In this document: in pieces, positions 42,089-53,504 of the stretch | Numbering within the stretch: position 1 is the first letter of the stretch | Layout: every line of letters starts with the position of its first letter | Position numbers and translations under genes: made by a program | Source: Deroplatys truncata | Lineage: Eukaryota > Arthropoda > Insecta > Mantodea > Mantidae | Length of the DNA stretch: 64,000 nt | Direction of reading: 5' to 3' | Assembly (NCBI GenBank): GCA_030765065.1 | Contig: CM060978.1 | Coordinates: 112,449,692-112,513,691, forward strand | The notes under the pieces: generated by a model | Database searches by the model: none | What the model was told of the DNA's origin: nothing | Seen by the model: only the letters and a program-made list of their open reading frames with translations

Positions 42089-43707
42089 CAGAATGTAACA
42101 GAAATGTATGGCACAAATTGCAGAACACATTCCTCACACATAGACGAATAAATTATGCTATATGAACATGGGTCTGGAAACACTTTGTTTCCATGTTACA
42201 ACTCATTTTCTCCAACTCATTAATCATGGAAAACACACACACGAACAGAACGTTAGAATCGTGGGGAACATGCACTCTTGGTTACATTGTCATTATTGTA
42301 GGTGCACCACCAGTGTTTTGTTTTACATTTCCCTGTTATCATGCAACTTACGTCATTGCTTGTTTACAGGTAACATCAACTGTTCCAGTGAGAAGTACAA
42401 CCTTGGCAAGCACACGGGTTACTACGTACTAGTAGAGTTGGTCACAGACTTGGCTCATGCAATGGCAGTGTACACAAATGCAGAGATGGCAGATGCCCAT
42501 TTGATGTATGGATTAGTAGATGGCAATGGCGCTTGCGCTCAACATTTGTACCGGGGGGAGATTTCCGGGATGAAGGTGTCCCGACAAGAAAATGTTTGAA
42601 CCCATTGGTCATCTTAGGGAACATGGGGCATTTCAGCCTGATACTCACGACCGGGGAAGGCCTAGAAGGATGAGGACACTGCAACAGGAGGCGGCAATTC
42701 TTCAGGCAGTTGATGACAACCCTAGTGTCAGTACAAGACAAGTAGCCGCAACAACATATGTTGACTACATGACTGTCTAGCGAGTATTACAGGAGATCCG
42801 GCTGTATCCACACCATTTACAGCATGTGCAGGCACTATTAGCAGCTGATTTTCCTGCATGGGTATGCTTCTGCGAATGGTTTATGCAACAAAGTGTTAAC
42901 CCTAATTTTAGTGCAATGTGCAATGGTGCTGTTCACAGATGTGGCATCGTTTCAACGAGATCAGATTGTGAATTATCACAATCGGCATGTATGGGCTGAC
43001 GTCAATCCTCATGCAATGTTGCAGCAAGTCATCAAAAAAGATTTTCTGTCAATGTTTGGGCCAGCATTGTTGGTGACTGTTTAGTAGGGCCTCACGTTCT
43101 TCCACCCAGGCTCAACGGACAAGGTTACCATAATCTCGTAGAGAATGTTTTACCTGATCTGTTAGCAGATGTGCCTTTAGCTGTGCGACAAAACATGTAC
43201 TTCATGCATGATGGAGCATCTCCTCATTTTAGTGTTAATGTCCTTTGGCTTCTAAATAACAGATGGATAGGTAGAGGTGGACCAATTACCTGGCCTCCAC
43301 GCTCCCCGGACCTGGGCTTTTATTTGTGGGGGCATTTGAAAGCTCTTGTGTATCGAATCCCAGTACCAGATGTTCAAAGTCTCCGTGCCTGTATTATGGA
43401 AGGCTGCGAAGCCACATGCAATACTCCAGGGATACATCAGCGCATCTGGGATTCACTATGATGGTGGGTTGATGCATGTATCAATGCTCACAGAGGGCAT
43501 ATTGAACATCTCCTGTGAGAAAGAGTTGCATGTGGCATGCTGGTACGTTCTATTCTTGTGTGTTTTTCATGATTAATGAGTTGGAGAAAATGAGTTGTAA
43601 CATGGCAACAAAGCGTTTCCAGACCCATGTTTATATAACCTAATTTCTTTGTCTATGTGTGAGGAATGTGTCCTGCAATTTGTGCCATACATTTTTGTTA
43701 CACCCTG
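42089..43707 (+). mobile_element. Tc1-mariner superfamily transposon with ~170-bp TIRs, TA-flanked
   Basis: Long inverted repeats run from 42089 (CAGAATGTAAC...) to about 42260 and from about 43535 to 43707 (complement CAGGGTGTAAC...), sharing ATGTATGGCACAAATTGCAG, CATGGGTCTGGAAAC and ACAACTCATTTTCTCCAACT. TA flanks at 42087-42088 and 43708-43709. The plus-strand transposase reads HDRGRPRRMRTLQQE, NPSVSTRQVA, VLFTDVASFQRDQI with HVWADVNPH, FMHDGASPHF and WPPRSPDLGFYLWGHLK. Stops after DYMTV and LLVTV break it. Confidence 0.9.
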
Positions 43708-43709
43708 TA

Positions 43710-44210
43710 ATTTGATCTTTATGCCATCATGCACATGCCGAAGTATCAAAATAAAAGTCAAAACACTGGACAGGACCCTTAGTTAACAGATGCACTAAAT
43801 TCATGTTAAACTTGTTTCAAAATTTATTTTGCATGTACCATACAATCATTGCCTTATGCATATTAATTTGTACTTCCAACAGTGGTGTTTTTCATTTCTA
43901 TCTTCATACTGTAATCTACCAATTAGGTAGTGAAATGCATAGCCAATTTCTTAAATTTGATTGTCAGCAATAACATGCCACTAGCAAGAAGTGATGTAAT
44001 CGCTTAAGTTCAGTATCATTGAAGTTTTGACTTCGGTGGGTTAATGCGGCGAATTCATTGAAAGTCTTTCAATATAACAGTGGCTAGTTCAGTCAGTGGT
44101 GTTCTAAATAAATTTAAAACTAATTAAGTATAGTTATAATTGCTTATGGAGCGGTTAAGTAGGTATAGGATATGTTTAGTTAACTGCTATAACGGCTAGT
44201 TATCATAAGT
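43710..44210. other. No gene recognised
   Basis: AT-rich. The plus strand just before 44220 leads into the hAT-like fragment and may be its 5' untranslated end. Confidence 0.4.
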
Positions 44211-44211
44211 C

Positions 44212-44745
44212 AGGTGCTAAAAAAAAGCTGAAAAACTAAGGAAAAGAAGAAGAAGAAAAATACTAAGAATAAATTCAACACTGTAAAATGATATCTGCTT
44301 CTCAACATCAACAGCCAAGACAACTAAATACAGAAGTAGAAGATAATGTGGGTGAACATGTTTCTGTTACATCCCTTGAATTCAGGTACCTATGTGTATC
44401 TATTTACCACTACTATCAGCCCAAGACAAGACAGAAATTTACTTAAATAAAGTACCAGACTCAGAATCTAGTTCAACATACAGCTGAGACCCCTCAGATC
44501 CTATCCAGTGGCCACCAAAAATTACAAATGCTGTGAGGGAAATAATTGTTAAGAAAGGTTTGCCTGAAATAAATATTAAAAGCTTGCAAGAATATTATGA
44601 CTAAAATAGTGGACATTTACAAAGCATCATCTTTATTCTAAATATTCTTCTGGAAAATGCCAAATGAAAAGGTACTAGTTAGTTTGGAGTGATATTCCAA
44701 AAGAAGTTATTCTGTGGACCATTTCTGTTGATGTTTTTTTTTAAT
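44212..44745 (+). pseudogene. hAT-like transposase N-terminal fragment (TTF/MYM-type)
   Basis: Frames give SGAKKKAEKLRKRRRRK, then DPSDPIQWPPKITNAVREII, VKKGLPEIN and RYWLVWSDIPKEVILW. The series 'SGAxKRKxxKxR', 'DPxxWP', 'RxWLxYSxxxxxVxCxxC' is the usual head of hAT proteins with a TTF-type zinc finger. Stops are frequent and the catalytic part is absent. Confidence 0.6.
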
Positions 44746-45270
44746 GCATGTATTACTACATTAGACTACAGTATATCAATACCCATTGTTCTACTTAACT
44801 ATTCTGTGCAATAATTATGTGGGACCTGATGAAGTTGGATTTGGGGGCAGGGCCGCAAATCATAATTTGTCAGGGGCCCATAATTTATTTGGGCACTCTG
44901 CTCACCGTCTGCAATTTTCATTAAACTTTGCACAAGTGTTCATATCAGGAAGGGAATCAATTTAATTATTTTTCAGATTTTTTAAACATTCCCTTTTAAG
45001 TTATAGCTGTCACAAAATAACAATAATTATAGAAGCTTGCATGTGGATCTGTTTTAAGATAGCTCAGGCTCTAGTTGTCCTAGGGATGTGGTTGAGGTCT
45101 CATTTTAAAGCTTATATAGTAAGCTTTAATTTGATATGCAATTCAACATGTTTGTTAAAAAGAAAAATTAGCCATTTCAAACAGATTAATTTTGAGTTTC
45201 CCAAAAACCTATGGAATATTTATCCAGCCCTTTTAAGTGCAGTGAAAACAGAAAATGGTCTAATGGGATA
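44746..45270. other. No gene recognised
   Basis: A GC-richer phrase (GGGGGCAGGGCCGC, 44849-44862) and an ORF at 45041-45271 with no motif. Confidence 0.4.
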
Positions 45271-45479
45271 ATATTCAAATTCAAATTTTATTCACCATTT
45301 GATTTCAATGCAGAAATATTGGCTTCGTCAACAATGCAATTATTAGTACAAAAGGAACAGGTTTAATTAGATGTAATACACAAATCCTAATTTATTACAT
45401 GAGTAGGTACCTAAACTAAATTTTGAAATCGTAAACATAGTACATTCCATAAGAAAGGCTATAAACCAATTCATTTCTA

Positions 45480-46050
45480 AATATTCTTCCACTGAATAAA
45501 AACAACCCTGTATTAGGAATTTTTTAAAATCTTTTTTTTGAAGACTGTTAGGGTTTTAACTTCTTTTAAATATGTGGGGAGTTTATTCAACAATTGAATG
45601 CCATTATAATAGAAACTGTTTTTCATATAGGGCTCTTTTATGACTTGTAATGTGCAGTTTAGATTTATTTCTTGTATTATAGTCATGAATATCAGCATTT
45701 GTGTTAAAACTATTTTGCTGCTTATACATTGTTACCAGAGTTTCAAAAGTGTAAAAGCAAAGGAACAGTCAAGATATTTAACAGTTTGAAGTAAGGTTTG
45801 CAGCTTGTGTTGCTGCAACAGTTTAACATTATTCTGATTGCCTTTTTTTGTATTATAAAGATTCTATTTTTATAACTGGACTTTCCCCAAAATATTATAC
45901 CATATGATAAATGACTATGGAAATATGCAAATTAGGCCATTTTAAGTATGTCAAGATTAACTATGTTTTAAGGGTATATAATGCAAAACATGTTTGGGAT
46001 AATTTTTTAGATAGTACATCAATGTGGATTCCCCAGTCAAGGTTACTATC
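45480..46050 (-). pseudogene. CR1-like ORF2 C-terminal tail
   Basis: Broken frames carry YHMV.YFGES, QKKAIRIML, CSNTSCKPYFKLLNIL, then HDYNTRNKSKL-like and SFYYNGIQLLNKLPTYLKEV. This is the post-RT region in the correct order. Confidence 0.75.
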
Positions 46051-46053
46051 AAC

Positions 46054-46380
46054 CTAGATTCCAAGAAATTTTATTTTATTAGACATTGTTACCAATTCAT
46101 TTTCTAAATAAACTTCGGCAAAATTTAAGTTTTTATTAACTTTATGATGGAGTCCTAAGGCAACACTTTTATTTTTATTAATGGCAAGTCTGTTGTTATT
46201 AAACCAATCTACTACATAATCTGTTGCCATATCGATGTTTACTTTATGTTCTTGTTTATTTTTACCAGAAATTAAAAGGCTTGTGTCATCCGCAAAAAGA
46301 GTAAATTTTGTGTTAGGGAAGTCATTGTTTACAGCCACGTCATTAATATACAGTAAAAATAGTAAGAGGCCCAGTATCAA
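46054..46380 (-). pseudogene. CR1-like RT, catalytic part
   Basis: GLLLFLLYINDVAVNND and TLFADDTSLLISGKN give RT motifs 4-5 with the catalytic FADD intact, then WFNNNRLAINKNKS (motif 6/7) and KFLGI. Confidence 0.88.
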
Positions 46381-46448
46381 GCCCTGAGGTACTCCATATT
46401 TAACATTTACCTAACCAGAATGCGAAGCTTTAATTTCTTTTGAATTTC

Positions 46449-47189
46449 TTATTTCAGATCAATTTCAGTTAGGTGTTTTCTATTGCTAAGATATGATTCA
46501 AACCACTTTAATGGAATTCCCCTTATACCATAATTGCACAATTTGTAAATTAATATATCATGGTCAACCATATCAAAATCTTTAGATTGGTCAAGAAATA
46601 ATCCCAGGCACTGGTTTCCTCCATCTAGAATTTTATACACTTCCTCAATAATGTTCTCCACTGCAAAATTTGCAGATTTCCCTTGCTGAAACCCATATTG
46701 GACTTTTGATATAACATTATATTTGCTTAAAAATTATACTACCCTATTGTACACTACTCTTTCAATTACTCTGGAAAGAACTGAAGAAACAGAAATAGGC
46801 CTAAAGTTTTCTAGCTTGAATTTTGAACCCTTTTTGTGTAGCGGTTTAATTTTAGAGACCTTCAAACTCTGAGGGAAGCACCCTTCTTTTAGAGACAAGT
46901 TGATTATGTGACACAAAAATTTTACCAGATGCAAGGAACATTTTTTGATTAACAAATTTGAAAACTCATCAAGACCTGGAGACTTTTTGGGTTTCATGCT
47001 TTTAATTACAGTGAGCAATTCATCTTCAGTTGTTGGTAAAAATAATACAGATTCACGAATAACATTTCTTTGGTCGCCTGTTAAAGGATTATTAGTAACA
47101 TTTCCCTTTTTTCTAATATTACTGGCAACAGTTGAAAAATATTGATTGAACTCATGAGCTACTAATTGAGGATGACACCAATCTACCAT
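46449..47189 (-). pseudogene. CR1-like RT, N-terminal motifs
   Basis: Two frames: 47189-46734 with MKPKKSPGLDEFSNLLIKK, SLKVSKIKPLHKKG and NFRPISVSSVLSRVIERVVY (RT motifs 0-2), and 46661-46449 with LFLDQSKDFDMVDHDIL (motif 3, usually FLDLSKAFDTVDH). A frameshift near 46700 separates them. Confidence 0.88.
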
Positions 47190-47327
47190 TTATATTTATG
47201 CTACAGTTCCATCTTTCCTTCTATGATCCTTGGATTCATGCTTAATAATGTTCCATATAGTTTTAGATATATTTATAGTTACTCACTAGATTCCCATTAT
47301 AAAGCTTTTTTGCCATTTGCGTTACTG

Positions 47328-48450
47328 TTATATATTTTTTTTGTAATTTATGTAATATTGTTTTAAGTTATCAGAGACACAATTTTCATTAGTTAATTTA
47401 CTTAGGAAACATAACCTGTCACTTGATACCCGAATACCCTTAGTAATCCATTTGGCCCTTTTATTTGTATTTTCTTTCATTATCTTAATAGGTATGGCTA
47501 CATTCAAATAATGATTTAAAATCTTATTAAAGGCATCAATCATAACTTTCATCAACATTCCTTGGAAATTGAAACACGTCTGCCCAATTTTCATTGGAGA
47601 GTAAGTAATTAAAATACTTAATATTATCTTCACTGTAAATTCTACACTTCTTAAATTTTAATTGGTTACGAGGAATTTTGATGTTATTGGATTTTATTGT
47701 ACATTTTTGGCCATAGTGGCCTGAGATATCTGTTTCAAAACTGTCAATGTCATAGTTAAAATCATTAGTGTTCAAGATTAGCTGATCTATAGTGCTTCTT
47801 GACTTTTGAGCTACTCTAGTAGAAGAGTTTACAACTGCTTCTAACCCAAATGTGCTTAGTAAATTCAGTCATTTTTTACCCCGAATTTCCTCCATAAAAT
47901 TTATACCTATTACGATTACACTTCTTTTCATTCTATAAAAATGATTCAGTACAATCTCTAATTTCTTAATGAACTCATTTATGTAACTACTGGGGTTACT
48001 ATATAAACAAATTAGTATATCTTATTATCACTTAGTTCAACTATACTTCCTTCAAAGACCTCATCACATATGAGAGTATCAAAAAAGTATATAGGTTTTG
48101 CCATAATATTTTCTGTTTCAAAAATACAGGAACCACCACTATTTTTAATTTTTCTGCAATAAGAGCTTTCCCTTATATACCCATGTAAATTTAACGTTTC
48201 AATTTGGTTATCTTTTAGCCAGTGTTCAGTTAAGTGTTATTATATCAACATCCTGTAGTTTATCATTTATCAATACCTCCAAACTAGTATGCTTATTTCT
48301 AATACTTTGAACATTTTTATGAAATATTGTAAGCGAATTTGACAAACACTTTTTAGTTGACTGCTTGTTTGCCCCATTCAACTTTACACTGACAGTCTGT
48401 CCATCAAGCTTGGCCCCTGAATAGCTTTCACTTGAGTTTACATCCACCAT
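47328..48450 (-). pseudogene. CR1-like ORF2 endonuclease and linker
   Basis: IFHKNVQSIRNKHTSLEVL and DVDIITLN are the first motifs of an AP-endonuclease (HxNVQSIRNKxxxLE). Following frames keep the SSYCRKIKNSGGS and related blocks. Later frames (47775-47328) hold SFETDISGHYGQKCTIK, i.e. the 'SDH' end block with SGHYG, and the linker to the RT. Confidence 0.75.
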
Positions 48451-48479
48451 TTGAGTTCCTAGCTTTCCTTACACAATGA

Positions 48480-49486
48480 GGATAACATTATTTAACAGGT
48501 TGCCAAATTTGCTGGAATCCTCTTCGATTGAGATGGACCCCATCCCTGGTAAAGTCATTATCCTGGAACTAGAAATTCCCATTAACCATTAGACAGTTCC
48601 TTCTAGCACAAAGACAATCCAGTTCACTGTTAATTCTTAAAATTCTCCTGATGGCAACACCACGACGGCGGAGAACACCACTTATAACAATTTTTACATC
48701 CGGCACCTGTGACCTAATGCTGCTTATGACGTCCATAGTTTCCCCATAATCTCCTCAGCCCTTACCCCAGGACTTATGTTGTTTGCACCTACATGAAGTA
48801 CCACAATTTATGGTTTTTCTCCTTTTAATTCCATCCTTTCTATTTGATCTTGTATTTCCTGCAGTTGAATACTTGGGAAACAGCACACCTCGTTGCCTTT
48901 TTCCCTACATGCCTCTCCAGCGAATTTTAAAATTGAATCACCCACAAAAAGCACTTTCCTTTTATTCGAGTCCTTTTCCCTACTTTATACATATGAATTT
49001 TCCTTTTTTTTAATCCACAGCATCGTCTTCTCCTTCTTTCAGAACTTCAAAACGATTTTTGGTTGGCACATTTTGTACACGGCACTGTTTTGCTACATTT
49101 CCAGATATTCCCCTTTTGTCATTTTTGAGTAAGTTACACTTACACAATTGCCCATTTGTTTCTTCCTGACTTGTCAATTTGCTTTTTTAGTTTATTTACT
49201 TCACTTTGAGCATTTAGTAGATCCCTGTTTAGCATGTTAATGACTAAATGTAATGATGCTCTAGTTTCGGCATCCCTCGTGGCTTGTTGTGCCGTGTGCG
49301 TATCTTCCGTGTCGGATATTTTAATAATCCCATTTTTTATTGCTATCCTTATTTACACTTGAATGCAATGTTTTTTTTTTTTTTACATTCTGAACACGCT
49401 TCAAACATAGTTTTACTAACTTCTTCCTTGTTTGCTGACTGAAAAACCTGCTTGTCTGAACGCATCTGTACACCTACCGCTGCCAT
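48480..49486 (-). pseudogene. CR1-like ORF1 with SGNH-esterase motif
   Basis: Starts MAAVGVQMRSDKQVF at 49486 with a CSECKK pair, passes through low-complexity regions, then VLHVGANNISPGVRAEEI (about 48800) and near its end FTRDGVHLNRRG (about 48545). GxND/GANN and DGxH are blocks III and V of SGNH hydrolases, which are known in ORF1 of CR1-type LINEs. Stops are frequent. Confidence 0.7.
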
Positions 49487-49489
49487 TTT

Positions 49490-50005
49490 TGTACTTAAAT
49501 TCTAAAGTTAAAAGAAACAGAAAAATATGGAATATTTTTCCATAAATAGTTGAAGATGTTGCAAATGGCAAAAAATTAATGTGTAAAGTGGTCGCAGTCA
49601 ACGTTTCCCCAGTCGGCTACAAAGCGAACGGAAATCTTTGAAGCCTGACCATAAACCCATCAGTAAACGATCAGTAGGATCTACCCATCCCTCAAATACA
49701 ATGCGTGGTCCTTTCTTTAGCTCCACCAAAGCAAAGCGTTGTTGCAATGTCATTTCTGTTGTCACTTCGGTTTCTTAGCAGCTGTGACAGTTAAGCTTAT
49801 ATCTTACTTCTTTAGAGAAGTTATATAGTGTTTTACTTAGTGCAATTTTGTATGTTTAGCAGTGTTTAATAGTTATTAGCATTTAATAGTTTCATTAAAC
49901 GAACCAAGTTGCTGACCCTCCGGCCGCACCAACAAATGACTCAGCCGAGTACCAGTAGTGCCAAGACCACGAAGAAAGGGGGCTACAAAAGCTTTGAATA
50001 AGCAA
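49490..50005 (-). other. Possible 5' UTR of the CR1-like LINE, with a small ORF
   Basis: More CG-rich than its surroundings. The minus strand has a 52-codon ORF from 49754 (MTLQQRFALVELKKGP, GWVDPTDRLLMGLWSG). I do not recognise it. It could be 5' UTR, an upstream ORF or another element. Confidence 0.35.
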
Positions 50006-50009
50006 AGCC

Positions 50010-50355
50010 AGATTTTTGTGTGTAATGTTCACGAACATCTAGAAAAGAACCCTTTACGTGGAAAATGTTTGCTATTGTTTTGAATTTCTCAAAAACAGCT
50101 ATAAGAGTTTTTAGTAAAATACCGCATGTTTAAGATATTTGCATAAAAAATAAAATTTGTATCTTGAATTTTATGTTCTGGGAATAACTTGTAAATTCTT
50201 CCTCGTTCTCAACTTTTTGTATAACTGGTACATCGTAAGAGATAGGCAAAATCTTACTGTGCGTAAAATGCAGTCTCAGTAAAGGACACATTTTAGGTCA
50301 AATTAGGTTAATCATTTCCGCGAAAATCTTTGTTGTTGGTTTGAATTTTGAAATA
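50010..50355 (+). repeat. Interspersed repeat R, copy 4, left part
   Basis: TTTCTCAAAAACAGCTATAA, TTTAAGATATTTGCAT, TTGAATTTT, TATAACTGGTACAT and GGTTTGAATTTT match the middle of repeat R. It is interrupted at 50355 by a solo LTR and resumes at 51412. Confidence 0.75.
50352..50355. repeat. 4-bp target duplication of solo LTR, left
   Basis: AATA, repeated at 51408-51411. Confidence 0.7.
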
Positions 50356-50732
50356 TGATGCGGTAATTTGTATCACAAATTACTTAAATGTAAATAATGA
50401 TTGTAATATGAATATGCATTTTTATGTGACATTGATTTCAGATGTTTATTGATTGTAAATATTGTTGGAAAGTAAATTTATAAGGCTTTACTGAAACTGT
50501 CAATAATAGCGCAATAATGCAGCGAGGGGGTGAGCTGTTTATCATTATTGGGAACAAGGAAGTTACGTAATGTTCGCGCGTTTTTTCCGTTGAGAACCTT
50601 CTGGAATGTGTTTCCCTAAAGCAATATGTATTCGTGGTTTTCATTGGATATTAAAATAGACGCTAATGTTGGCGCGTTTTATTAGCCAATAGTAGTTCAG
50701 TTATAATCTTTAGGCGTATCTTGATGAAGGCG

Positions 50733-50740
50733 TATAAATA
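50733..50740 (+). promoter_or_regulatory. LTR TATA box
   Basis: TATAAATA in the same context (GAAGGCG before it, GG.TAGGT after it) as at 31897. Confidence 0.7.
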
Positions 50741-50764
50741 GGGTAGGTTCGAGGTAGCTTGCGT

Positions 50765-50930
50765 GCATTTCATCAAAAATCTGTGTACACTACACGTCGT
50801 CTTCAGGCAGTTCATCAAAATTCCTAGCACATTACACGTCGTCAGTCAGTCCTTCAGTTCGCCGAAAGCATTCATACACTACACGTCTTCTTCAGTCAGT
50901 CAGTTCGTCGAAAGTATTAGTTCGTCATAT
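50765..50930 (+). repeat. Tandem array downstream of LTR TATA box (about 4 units)
   Basis: Units centred on CACTACACGTCGTCTTCAG, CACATTACACGTCGTCAG and CACTACACGTCTTCTTCAG, separated by CAGTTC(A/G)(T/C)C.AAA phrases. Confidence 0.75.
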
Positions 50931-51411
50931 GTCAGCTATAGATTTACAAGTAATAAAAAAATCTAAAGTATTATAAAGTTAATTATACACAAAGTTGAAG
51001 TACGTGAATTAAAAGTGATAAGTAAGAAGTTATTATAACAGTTTCAGTTTGGCGAGTATCTAGATCAATATGTAAAAGTGATAGTGAACGTGTTCGACAA
51101 TAAAAATTAATAAAACAAATTTCTTCATCAGTGTAATTTTTGGATAAAAGATTCCTTTCCGTTTCACAACCTGTATAGAGACACATGTTCGACCCAAGCC
51201 AACAGGATAATAGCTAGCCGGAGGACATTTGAAATGAAATCAAACGAACACTAACACTGATGCAAATTGCTAACACAAGATGGAGCTACAGACCAAACAA
51301 ATGAATGACGTCATAAGATGGCTTCCACTCACATGAAGTAAACACAATATAAGATCTCCAAGTTATAATAATTTACGTAAAACATATTACATAAGAATAT
51401 TACTGCAAATA

Positions 51412-51630
51412 CAAGTTGGAAGTCATGCTAAGAGCATGGAATTTCAAAGTCATCATCCGGTTTTTAAAAATCTGAGTATCGCTTTGGCCTACGAATCCTT
51501 ATATTTACAATGAAATGTGCAATGAAATTTTATCTCGTTTAAGAAGAAGTAGATGGAAGAATAAGCTTTTGTAAAAGTAATTTGTAGAAGAGTGAATAGA
51601 GATAATCATGTGAATATAACACATAAGAGT
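51412..51630 (+). repeat. Interspersed repeat R, copy 4, right part
   Basis: GCATGGAATTTCAAAG, ATGAAATGTGCAATGAAAT, GAAGTAGATGGAAGAATAAGC and AGAGATAATCATGTGAATA match the right third of repeat R. Confidence 0.7.
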
Positions 51631-51634
51631 TCTG

Positions 51635-52500
51635 TTTTATTTTCTTTCTTTTGCCTTCCGTATTTTTACTTATCCTGTATTTTATAATAAAGCTATTCAT
51701 TTAAGTAAACAGAAGCTGTCATGTTTATTAATCTTACATCTTAAACAATACACAACCTCTTCTTATATTAGCTTTATATTAATAAAAACATTGTTGTGAA
51801 GCAATTTATCATGTTTTCAAAGCTACGTAAAAAAGCACCTATCTTCCAAGAGTAATACAAAGACCTGCGTTCGCTTTACGTTTTTCACCTGCTTCTTCTT
51901 CTTCTTTAATTTTACATATTTACTGTTTTTGTTTACATCTTCTGGAACTTGGTTTTTCTAACATTCTGTGGTTGCAGGACAAACAAAATAAAAAATACTT
52001 TCACCATAGCTCCACGCACATAATTACAGTAAGCAAAACTGCAAACATGCAACCCTTATTTATAAAAATTAACTTTTAGGTTAAATAGCATAATAAAAAA
52101 TGAGGCGTTGTTTTGGGAGTAAGAGTTCTTTTCAAAATAAATTCATATTTATGTATTTTAATTATTTAATGATAGTCCAACAATGTATAGTTCATTCGGA
52201 ACATGTTTCTAAGTTTCTCTCGGGTATATTAACATGCATTTCCATTTGTAGCGTAGTATATTAGTTCAGGTCATCCTCAGTTATATTTTAAAGCGTTTGT
52301 AATATAAATATAATCATTATGCGATGCATAGTTGTTTACTGCATTTGTGTATAAAGCAAGCAGACAAATTGCATGATTGCATTCTGTACATATGGAAATC
52401 AGCTACAAAGCTTTGCTTTTAAATACTATTTTAACTGTGGCAACAACGCGCATGTGCACATGGATGTCACTAATATGTTTATGATGTTTGTGGTTACGGA
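51635..52500. other. No gene recognised
   Basis: AT-rich sequence without motif or repeat ends. Confidence 0.45.
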
Positions 52501-52529
52501 GGGTAGGGAACAAGTGTTTGGCTACTGCA

Positions 52530-53185
52530 CAAAGGCCGCCGCTTGGGGATCCTTAGACTGCAAGGACCTTATAAGACACACTGGGATAACTGGAAATGAA
52601 AATGCAGAGAGATTGGCTAAAATCGGAGTGTAGATCCCATTTATAGGACCACAACCAGTCTTGGGTATTATTGCTAAGAACAAATGATAAGAACAAATCT
52701 ATTAGACTGGATTCAAAGATAACATATAGAATACTGGAAACATATCCAGAACAAAGATGGAAAGCATGCTGCAACAGCCATATCTGCAGTACTGCAGTCT
52801 TTAAATTAAGTAGGAAGAAGATGAGGCTCATGGTGGGTTTGATGATTGGTCATGAGAATTTTAAAAAAACACCTGCAGATAATGGGGCTTTCAGAAGACG
52901 CAGGATGCAGCATGTGTGGTGTAGAGGAGGAAATGGTCTCGCACTTAATATTCCAGTGTGAAGCATTGGAAGTGAATACATACAATCAATTTGGAACTTT
53001 TGATCCAAAATAGTATCTAATAAAAACCTGATCAATGGACTCCCAAGACTTATTAGAGTTTAGGGAGATGATGATTGAAAAAAGAGGGAGGAAACTGCAT
53101 AATAAACCTAAGGTTTCAGTGTGGCAGGTAAGGATATGTCCTTCCTATTCATCTCCCCGTCAAATATTTAATCTAATCTAAAGGT
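52530..53185 (+). mobile_element. LINE 3' fragment: RNase H end and C-terminal cysteine motif
   Basis: Frames carry HTGITGNENAERLAKIGV (RNase H final motif, usually HSGIxGNExAD), PFIGPQPVLGI, LRLMVGLMIGHENFKKHL and CSMCGVEEEMVSHLIFQC, then a short tail ending near AATCTAATCTAA. RNase H plus the CCHC-like tail places it in the I/R1-type group, different from the LINEs at 2.5 and 45 kb. 5'-truncated and frameshifted. Confidence 0.75.
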
Positions 53186-53504
53186 GTATAAAGAACGGTT
53201 TATTTTAAGTCTTTAATCAGGGATACATTAGAACGCAATGAGATTACAAACCATGTTGCAACAAGCACTGCTGGGGGCAAATGACATCGTGTCTCAATAA
53301 ATATGTTCCATGTTGTTTAGCTTGTGCAGCTCAAGCCTTACTCCCATTCCCCACTAACTCATTTGTGACTGTGCTCTCATAGTCAAAGGTTCACTGTGCA
53401 ACTTACTATACTGTAATATTATGTGAAAAGTTATTTTCTTTTTACATGTGTTACTATAAAATATTTGTATATTTAAAAAACAAGACTACTTTTGCAATTT
53501 AGCA

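Larger units (their letters stand above)
45275..49486 (-). mobile_element. CR1-like LINE, nearly full length, many frameshifts
   Basis: On the minus strand: ORF1 start (49486), an esterase-type motif (about 48540), endonuclease N-terminus (48340 down), RT (47190-46054), RT tail (45900-45480) and a 3' end AATAAAATTTGAATTTGAAT (45288-45269), i.e. a short TTTGAA-type repeat typical of several CR1/Jockey-clade LINEs rather than poly-A. Frames are broken throughout. It is one of the longest mobile elements of the window and lies antisense to the plus-strand solo LTR next to it. Confidence 0.85.
50356..51407 (+). mobile_element. Solo LTR, same superfamily as 31525 and 60001, AATA duplication
   Basis: TGATGCGGTAATTTGTATC...TATTACTGCA, 1052 bp, flanked by AATA. 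TATA box at 50733-50740, tandem array 50765-50930 (about 4 units), GTTCGACAATAAAA at 51092-51105. Compared with 31525 it lacks about 115 bp holding the primer-binding-site-like motifs but shares the final 'ataatttacgtaaaacatattac' block. The insertion target is repeat R, whose sequence continues on both sides. Confidence 0.85.
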
